A stretch of DNA of 23,023 bases from Coemansia sp. RSA 1804 (Eukaryota > Kickxellomycota > Kickxellomycetes > Kickxellales > Kickxellaceae), in contig JANBTH010000263.1 of the NCBI GenBank assembly GCA_027578815.1, positions 1-23,023 on the forward strand. Direction: 5' to 3'. Under the pieces are notes generated by a model. That model was not told the origin of the DNA. It searched no databases and saw only the letters and a list, made by a program, of their open reading frames with translations. Positions 17,435 to 23,023 of the stretch are shown here, piece after piece (position 1 is the stretch's first letter; each line of letters opens with the position of its first letter). A program made the position numbers and the translations under genes.

Positions 17435-18631
17435 ATGGTTAGCGCGGATTTCCAACTGCTCGAGCCCCAGCTGCGCAGCATTGCAGACGACCTGGACCAG
17501 GCCGAGTCCGACATCGGGCTGCTTGGCGAATTCAGCGGCACGCGGGATGAGCATCTCCGGCTAGCGGAGTCCATACGCGAGCAGCACCGGGCGGCCGAGC
17601 GCGTGCTGGAGCGCGTGGAGCTGGAGCTGGAGCTGGAGCCGGGGATAGATTCACCGCATGAGGATTCGGGGGCCCCGAGCGGGGTTTCCAGCAGAGTCGC
17701 CGGGCTGCGCGCACGGCTGGACGGCACCCAGCGGGACTTCAGGCGCGCGCTCCTTCGGTACCGCGGGAACACGGAGCGGGCTGCGCGGGAGGAGCGCGCG
17801 CTTCTGCTCAGCGGCGCGACCACGGCGGCCGAGCTGCGGAGACAAAAGGCGCGCGCCGGTGGCGGTTCCTCAACCCTCAATGCGGCGGCCGACGTCACCA
17901 CCGCGCTGCAGGAGACGGTGGCGATGATGAACGACGAGATCGATAAGAGCGTCGGCAACGCGCTGGCGCTGCGCGACTCGACGGCGGCGGTGCAGAGAGC
18001 CGGCGACCGGTACCTGACGATGCACGATGTGCTGAGGACCTCCGCTAATCTGATCCGCGCCCTCGAGCGCGCCGATGCTGTTGATCGCTGGCTGATGCTT
18101 GCTGGCCTCCTGCTCTTTGCGCTCGTGTCGTTCAATATTCTGAGAAAACGCATCTGGATCCCCGGCCTCCACTCGCTGTTCTCTGTCATTCGGTATGTGG
18201 TTGTTCTGGCCTTTGGGTCGTCGCCCGATCCTTCCTCCGCCGCCTCCTCCTCTTTCTCGGCCCCGGACGTCTCGATCCTGCTGTCAACGCATTTCCAGAG
18301 GATGCGCGCTGCTGATCTGGGGTCCGCGGCTCTTGCCAACACTCTTGCTGCCATGGCATCTGTCTCTTCTCTGTCTACCGCCCAGACAGCAGCTTCATTG
18401 TCGACACCACTGCCACCACCACCATCTGCAGCAGGCGATGATAATGGTGGTGATGATGCCTCGTTGACACCCATTATTCTGATGGACCCATCTGTGACCG
18501 AAGATTCTGGCCTTGGGTTTGATTCTGATACTGCCGATACAGCAGACCATCCCACCATGCGGCTGCCCACACCTGGTCGCCAGAAGCACTACAAACCGCC
18601 GGTTGAGCGGGAACCCCATCTGGAGCTCTAA
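17435..18631 (+). CDS. SEC20: ER Qb-SNARE Sec20 with long lumenal tail ending in HLEL
   Basis: Sec20 is the ER-membrane SNARE of the Ufe1-Use1-Sec22 set that receives COPI vesicles returning from the Golgi. The 398-residue model begins at MVSADFQLLE. Residues 1-125 are helical and coiled-coil-rich. The Sec20 domain spans about 150-236: VTTALQETVAMMNDEIDKS, LRDSTAAVQ and SANLIRALERADAVDRW, directly followed by the membrane anchor (219-236) and basic ILRKR, in the family's usual order. About 160 lumenal residues follow, Ser/Ala/Pro/Asp-rich and probably disordered, ending REPHLEL. S. cerevisiae Sec20 is known to end in HDEL, so HLEL looks like a variant retrieval signal. A second hydrophobic stretch (247-260) could be membrane-associated. 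The frame stays open upstream to 16901, but ATG 17435 follows a pyrimidine leader and gives a normal length. Confidence 0.88.
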   Translation: MVSADFQLLEPQLRSIADDLDQAESDIGLLGEFSGTRDEHLRLAESIREQHRAAERVLERVELELELEPGIDSPHEDSGAPSGVSSRVAGLRARLDGTQRDFRRALLRYRGNTERAAREERALLLSGATTAAELRRQKARAGGGSSTLNAAADVTTALQETVAMMNDEIDKSVGNALALRDSTAAVQRAGDRYLTMHDVLRTSANLIRALERADAVDRWLMLAGLLLFALVSFNILRKRIWIPGLHSLFSVIRYVVVLAFGSSPDPSSAASSSFSAPDVSILLSTHFQRMRAADLGSAALANTLAAMASVSSLSTAQTAASLSTPLPPPPSAAGDDNGGDDASLTPIILMDPSVTEDSGLGFDSDTADTADHPTMRLPTPGRQKHYKPPVEREPHLEL

Positions 18632-19031
18632 GCCCTTCCCACTCACTCGCCCTATTCTTTTTGTTTTACGTTGTTTTTCTTGACGAGCAGCAAAAAAAGG
18701 GTGAAGCACTTCCGATCAGCTGATTCTGTGATCAGATCAGTGGCGTCATTTTGCTTTGGCTTCTTTCTTTCTTTCTCTTGGCTCTTTTTAACCTCCCCCC
18801 CCATTCCTCCTCCTCTCCTTTTCTGTATCTTTCCCACCCTTTCTTTCTTTCTTTCTCTCAATTTCTTCCGAATTGAGTTCTATTTTAATTAAAGCTTTTA
18901 CACTCGGCTTTGCCATCCTCCATATTTATTCATTTACCTTTTCATTTGTATTTCTCCCCCCCCCATTCCTCCCCCCTCTCCTCTATACAACAACACTCAG
19001 TCCTATCCTTTCTCTAATATACTATCCAAAA
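18632..19031 (+). promoter_or_regulatory. Intergenic region between SEC20 and PEP12
   Basis: No gene is supported here. A cluster of GATCA elements at 18707-18742 forms an imperfect inverted repeat: CACT and GATCA (18707-18718) against TGATC and AGTG (18729-18742), with the 10-bp palindrome ATCAGCTGAT at 18715-18724. From about 18757 to 18860, and again at 18950-19015, the plus strand is nearly pure pyrimidine, a typical leader for genes in this window. The frame open from 18873 in phase with PEP12 encodes a hydrophobic T-rich leader that I do not accept as coding. Confidence 0.45.
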
Positions 19032-19540
19032 ATGTCCTTCAACGACCTGGAACGCGGCACATACTCCCCAACAGCCAGAGCCGGAGGCAGCGGTGGGGGC
19101 GCCAACACAGGAGCAGCGCTTCCGGACGAGGAGCGGGTGTACCGGAAGACGGTGCAGGAGGTGTCGCGCAAGGTGTTCCAGCTAAACGCCAGCGTGGCGA
19201 ACATCCGGCAGCTGGTGGGGCAGCTGGGCACGTCGCGGGACACGGGGCGGCTGCGGCAGGACATCCACGACAAGATGGAGGCGGCGCGCGAGCTCGTCAG
19301 GCTCACCAGCGCCGACCTCAAGGGCCTCGCCGAGCACCAGGCCGTCGAGGCCAAGCGCAGGGCGCGCAGGCTCGAGCAGCAGAAGCTGATGGCCGACTTC
19401 CAGAAGGTCCTCGAGCAGTTCCAGAACATCCAGCGCGTCTCCGCGGAGGTCTCCAGGGAGTTTGTTGATCGCGCGAAGCATGTTGTGAATGCGCAGAACC
19501 AGCACGCTGAGTACTCCGAAACCAGCCCGCTTCTCGGTCC

Positions 19541-19575
<35 letters not shown>

Positions 19576-19910
19576 TGGCTGGTCGTGTTGAGCTGACTGT
19601 GCTCGATAACGATGTCGAGTACAACGAGGCGCTCATCAACGAGCGCGAGGCCGAGATCAACGAGATTGAGCACGGCATCGTCGAGCTCAATGAGATCTTC
19701 CGTGATCTGGGCACAATCGTCACCGAGCAGCAGTCCCTCCTCGACAGCATCGAGAGCAGTGTCCAGAACGTCTCCAGTAACCTCGAAAGCGCCTCTGGCC
19801 AGCTCAACCAGGCCAGCGAGTACCAGCGCAAATCCAACAAGACAAAGTTCTGCTTCCTGCTGTTCATCATCATTTTCTTTTTGATTCTCCTGTTAATTGG
19901 TCTTTCTTGA
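19032..19910 (+). CDS. PEP12: Endosomal/prevacuolar Qa-SNARE syntaxin, Pep12 / syntaxin-7 type
   Basis: This Qa-SNARE drives fusion at late endosomes (prevacuolar compartment). The 292-residue protein has a short disordered N-terminus (1-33), an Habc three-helix region (about 34-155), a linker with a pure 11-Gln run (171-181), the SNARE motif (about 197-262) and a C-terminal anchor (272-290) with only two residues beyond it, as expected for a tail-anchored syntaxin. The SNARE core has INEREAEINEIEHGIVELNE and EIFRDLGTIVTEQQSLLDSI, with the zero-layer Gln at 233, then YQRKSNKTK before the anchor; this block matches Pep12/STX7/STX12 better than plasma-membrane or Golgi syntaxins. SETSPLLG (162-169) looks like an acidic dileucine-type sorting signal, a feature of endosomal SNAREs. 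The start at 19032 has a good context (AAAAATGTCC); the open frame upstream is pyrimidine leader. It converges with the TF gene. Confidence 0.92.
19542..19574 (+). repeat. (CAG)11 trinucleotide repeat in PEP12
   Basis: Eleven perfect CAG units encode Gln171-181 in the linker between the Habc region and the SNARE motif. All units are CAG with no CAA interruption, so the tract is prone to slippage and probably varies between strains. Its position outside both folded regions means length changes should be tolerated. Confidence 0.95.
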
Positions 19911-19954
19911 ACTTTTCAAAGCTTATTTCACTACCCACCGCCCCGCATGTGTGT

Positions 19955-19960
19955 TTTATT
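19955..19960 (-). terminator. Polyadenylation signal AATAAA of the Zn2Cys6 gene
   Basis: TTTATT on the plus strand reads AATAAA on the minus strand, 25 nt past the stop of the minus-strand gene (19985-19987). It lies within the 74-bp gap between the two convergent genes, so the two 3' UTRs probably overlap. Confidence 0.5.
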
Positions 19961-19984
19961 GGTATGCTTCTAAACAATATGTGT

Positions 19985-22900
19985 TCACAACGACATGCTT
20001 TCAAACAGATCAGTTGCGCTGGTGACCTCATCAATGTGCATTGACTTCAAAAGTGCCTCCATTCCCTCGACATTCCACAGAGATCCCAGACTCTGCAACA
20101 TCTCCCACTGGTGCTTGGCATGGCGGATGCATTTGGCGCGCTCAACCTCAACGTCCTGAGGTGCACAGTCAGCGGCAGATTGTTGGCTGGAACGCAGCCT
20201 GTGGTTGCAGAGCCGGATCTGACGGATCAGAACGGAAACCGACATGAAGATACAGAACGGGATGACCTGGTCAAAGCGCTCTAGCGGCAGATCGCCGTTG
20301 CGGTCCAAGTGCTCTGACAGCTGGTGCGCCGCCTGTACGCAGATTCCCCACGACCGAGGCTCGATGTCGTAGGCCAGGAGCCCCTTGTTCCATGTCCGAG
20401 CAAACACCGTGTTGAGTATTTCGCGGAGCGCCGCATCGCTGTCTGACTGGCCCCAGGAAACACATGCATCATCGCTGTCTTTGCCGCCTTTGTGTCCCAT
20501 GCTATCTCGCTCTTCTTGACCGTCCTCCAATGCGTCCGTGGCACTGGCAGCAGGGGGGATGGTTCCAATACCAGAGACAGAAGCCAGCGGCGGAGATGCT
20601 GCGACCGGCGTGTTGTAGTAATACAAACCATGCCACTTGTGGTTAATGTTTTTCTTTGCAGCAGCTGCTTCACTCCTCAGCAGCCCATCCAGCGGCTGCT
20701 CATACTCTGTGAAGAACGACGGGCGGTTCGACTGATGCAAAAACAGCGTGATTGGAACGTAGTAGCAGTGAAGGCAAAAGTACCGGACACGCATCATGAA
20801 GCGACGGTGGTCGGCGTTTCCAAAGTATGTGATATCCGCCGCTTCGGCTGCATCGTCCCGCAGCTCCTCTGGCAGGAGAAGGTTGCGCTTCCATTCGTCG
20901 AGCCGCTCGTCAAGCTCTACAAATGTCGGGTACTCGCTGGGCAGCTGGACCGTGCGCAGCACCTGATGCACAAGGCTACCCGTGCCAGCTACGGCATCCA
21001 GGAAATCGACAGCCGGAAATGGCCCATTACGTAAGGTAGCCGTCGGCGTATGTGCCAATTGCTGCTGCTGTTGCTGAGTAGAAAATGCCAGTCCATTCTG
21101 TGTATGCGATGCTGCTGAAGACGACATGTCTGGTGGCTGTGGTGGTTGCAAATGAAGAAGAAGCGATGGACGGCTGGCTTTTGCGTCGCACAAAAAGGTG
21201 TTGATGCGAGCAATAATGGCAGTCAGCTCGCAAAGCGCCATAAACGAGTACGAGAAAGAACCGGTTGCTACAATTGCATGCTGGTCAACACGAAGCGACT
21301 GGCCTCCCGATGCTGCCGATCCTGACGACGATCTGGATGATCTGTGATATTGTGTCGACTGCGCCAGCTTTTCAATCACGCGTGTATTATTTCCATTGCC
21401 GCTGGCTCCTGTGGTCTGCTGGGGCTTGCTCTTCGCGTTGTTTCGGCGCTCGTTTGTTGGATTCATGACAACATCCCACTCAAAGTCCGAGCAAGGAGCA
21501 ATCACATAGACGCTGTCCTCGGCAATAGACATCGGGCGCCCTGTCAGCATCGCTTGGTAGCTGTCTGTCTGGTAGACCAGCCAGAACACGCGTCTGCGCA
21601 CCTCTATTGTCACCCACTCCTCCCAGGACGCAGCTGGTGGGCGCTTGTATAGATCAATCTGGTGCCATCCAAGCCGCACCACAAGGCTGGCTGCCAGGCA
21701 GATCAGCGAGTTATACGATACGTGCTCGCCCTGAGATCCCGCCAGCAGGGTCATTACCACAATGACGCGCACAAGGTCTGCCGTTGGAGTCTCAAGCTGT
21801 GCCAATATCCTGCTCTTTACGCTCTGAGCAATTGCACAACTGTCAATAGAACGGCCAGTCTTGCACTGGATCACACGCGCCGTCGTTGCCTTCATTGCGT
21901 CCAGTAGCAGTGGATCAACGTCACCGTTGACAAGTCGTCGGATAAACATTGACGGATGGAACATTGGCGCCAGTGGATAAAAGTAATCAAAGTAGTAAAC
22001 CACCGCATCTCGTGTTTCACTGTCAACTTTATCCGAAAAGAACTCTTCCATTTCCCGATCCATCCGTGGAGCTTGAAGTCTTTGGATACCCGTGCTGCCG
22101 TTGAAGCTATCGTCGTATTCATCGTCTTCACCCACTCCATCCGACGCAACTGGTGTCTCACGTTGGTCCTGCAGCAGCAATCTCTCCTCATCCTCAGTCT
22201 CTACGTACTCATGGGCCTGTAGCGGGTTGGTGGTAGAGGATACCATGTTGGCTATAATATTAGTTGGAACGGATACCACCATCGGCTGAGTCTGATGCAT
22301 CTCGGAAATATGCCCTGCTGCGTCACTTGTCGTCGTTAGATATGCTGTGTCGTTCGATGGCCGCTGCATTAAACCAGTAGAAACAACATAACCTGTGGCC
22401 AGTGGATCACCACCAGTCGCAGAAGCAGCAGCACCACCACTACCAGAAATAGAATCAGCACCGACACCAGAAACCGCAACGGAATAATCGCCTCCGATTT
22501 GTGGGATCTTTGGTTTTGGTCCGCGCTTTCGCTTCATACCCCATTTGCATTTGATATCGTTCTTGATGCAGCTGTTGCACCGCTCACCATCGCCCTCACA
22601 CTTGATTTTCTTTGCATGGCAGTACTGGCACGCTTGAGTGCGACGACGCCGCCGATTTGGCTCTTCTGCCAAACGCTTGGCTCTGCGATAAGAAGCAGCG
22701 GATTTTGATGCCAAAAGTAGATGGTCTCTTGTTATGGCAGTCGGACCCATTAACGATATCTGTGCCTTCTGTGCCATTGAGTGCGCTGTGGCTGATAGCG
22801 GCTGTGCGGCGGAAGTGGCTGTAGAGGACGGGGAGGACGAAGAGCGTTTGGGGTCTGAAATGTTCTGTTGTTGTATATTGCTGCCTTCCAGATAGCTATC

Positions 22901-23002
22901 CTGCAATGGGTGGGCATAGTGATGGCTGTAAAGACGATTGTGCTCACGAATGGCTGGTATTGCTGGATTTGAGTGGATTTCGGGATAAGGATGAAACCGC
23001 AT
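19985..23002 (-). CDS. Zn2Cys6 fungal transcription factor with Fungal_trans (MHR) domain
   Basis: This is a 1005-residue nuclear regulator. The binuclear zinc cluster is complete: C125, C128, C135, C142, C145 and C152 (C-x2-C-x6-C-x6-C-x2-C-x6-C, within ACQYCHAKKIKC and RCNSCIKNDIKC). Basic blocks on both sides, RRRRR (117-121) and MKRKRGPKPK (156-165), serve DNA binding and nuclear import. The Fungal_trans/middle homology region runs from about 335 (YYFDYFYPLAPMFHPSMFI) through VVRLGWHQIDLYKRPP (about 440) and RRRVFWLVYQTDSYQAML (about 467) to about 510. Gln-, Ser- and Gly-rich linkers separate the domains. The target genes are unknown; the RGPKPK tail occurs in several carbon- and lipid-responsive regulators, which is weak evidence. 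The frame has no stop between the Met at 23002 and the window edge, so the true start may lie outside. No intron is needed. Confidence 0.93.
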   Translation of the reverse strand: MRFHPYPEIHSNPAIPAIREHNRLYSHHYAHPLQDSYLEGSNIQQQNISDPKRSSSSPSSTATSAAQPLSATAHSMAQKAQISLMGPTAITRDHLLLASKSAASYRRAKRLAEEPNRRRRRTQACQYCHAKKIKCEGDGERCNSCIKNDIKCKWGMKRKRGPKPKIPQIGGDYSVAVSGVGADSISGSGGAAASATGGDPLATGYVVSTGLMQRPSNDTAYLTTTSDAAGHISEMHQTQPMVVSVPTNIIANMVSSTTNPLQAHEYVETEDEERLLLQDQRETPVASDGVGEDDEYDDSFNGSTGIQRLQAPRMDREMEEFFSDKVDSETRDAVVYYFDYFYPLAPMFHPSMFIRRLVNGDVDPLLLDAMKATTARVIQCKTGRSIDSCAIAQSVKSRILAQLETPTADLVRVIVVMTLLAGSQGEHVSYNSLICLAASLVVRLGWHQIDLYKRPPAASWEEWVTIEVRRRVFWLVYQTDSYQAMLTGRPMSIAEDSVYVIAPCSDFEWDVVMNPTNERRNNAKSKPQQTTGASGNGNNTRVIEKLAQSTQYHRSSRSSSGSAASGGQSLRVDQHAIVATGSFSYSFMALCELTAIIARINTFLCDAKASRPSLLLHLQPPQPPDMSSSAASHTQNGLAFSTQQQQQQLAHTPTATLRNGPFPAVDFLDAVAGTGSLVHQVLRTVQLPSEYPTFVELDERLDEWKRNLLLPEELRDDAAEAADITYFGNADHRRFMMRVRYFCLHCYYVPITLFLHQSNRPSFFTEYEQPLDGLLRSEAAAAKKNINHKWHGLYYYNTPVAASPPLASVSGIGTIPPAASATDALEDGQEERDSMGHKGGKDSDDACVSWGQSDSDAALREILNTVFARTWNKGLLAYDIEPRSWGICVQAAHQLSEHLDRNGDLPLERFDQVIPFCIFMSVSVLIRQIRLCNHRLRSSQQSAADCAPQDVEVERAKCIRHAKHQWEMLQSLGSLWNVEGMEALLKSMHIDEVTSATDLFESMSL

Positions 23003-23023
23003 ATCCGTAGCAGCTCCTTCGTG

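Noticed and set aside
17431..18570. A 379-codon minus-strand frame opposite SEC20
   Set aside because: Ser/Arg-rich with no recognisable motif; it mirrors the biased codons of SEC20.
18873..19031. N-terminal extension of Pep12 beginning with a hydrophobic segment
   Set aside because: It translates a CT-rich leader. A second membrane segment at the N-terminus would be foreign to Pep12, and ATG 19032 has a good context.
1..23023. CRISPR arrays, rRNA, tRNA genes, prophage or other bacterial features
   Set aside because: The window is eukaryotic. No direct-repeat/spacer pattern, cloverleaf or rRNA-like block was seen on either strand.

Overview
The window looks like nuclear DNA from a fungus, probably an early-diverging one (a Kickxellomycotina/Coemansia-like lineage is my best guess, at low confidence). 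The fungal reading rests on a Zn2Cys6/Fungal_trans regulator, an Ole1-type delta-9 desaturase with a C-terminal cytochrome b5 domain, a GT15 (Kre2/Mnt1) mannosyltransferase, a Sec20 with a long lumenal tail, short introns with fungal splice sites, and pyrimidine-rich leaders in front of most start codons. Most genes are intronless and separated by 0.1-0.8 kb of AT- or CT-rich DNA.

Layout: 1-1298 has no convincing gene, but holds what looks like the 3' end of a decayed Ty1/copia-type LTR retrotransposon on the minus strand (about 329-735), followed by the promoter of a 14-TM MFS transporter (1299-2972). Then come GID8 (3421-4385, one GC-AG intron), a 2275-residue TRAPPC11 homologue (4803-11630), a tiny two-exon gene for a 48-residue protein (11784-12014), a GT15 alpha-1,2-mannosyltransferase (12399-14500, very short first coding exon proposed), the OLE1 desaturase (15224-16615), a small coiled-coil protein (16834-17232), SEC20 (17435-18631) and a Pep12/syntaxin-7-like Qa-SNARE (19032-19910). 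All of these are on the plus strand. A Zn2Cys6 transcription factor (19985-23002, minus strand) converges on PEP12, and its reading frame is still open at the right window edge.

Four genes belong to the secretory and endosomal system: TRAPPC11 (tethering), the Golgi mannosyltransferase (glycan synthesis), SEC20 (Golgi-to-ER retrieval) and PEP12 (endosomal fusion). The desaturase acts at the ER membrane. GID8 is a ubiquitin-ligase scaffold and the MFS protein is a membrane exporter. I see no operon-like logic and no evidence of a new defence, mobile or biosynthetic system. The clustering of trafficking genes may be chance. The most interesting details are the HDEL-like C-terminus of Sec20, the doubled size of TRAPPC11, the GC-AG intron in GID8, the 48-residue micro-gene, the four-codon first exon of the mannosyltransferase and the retroelement scar.
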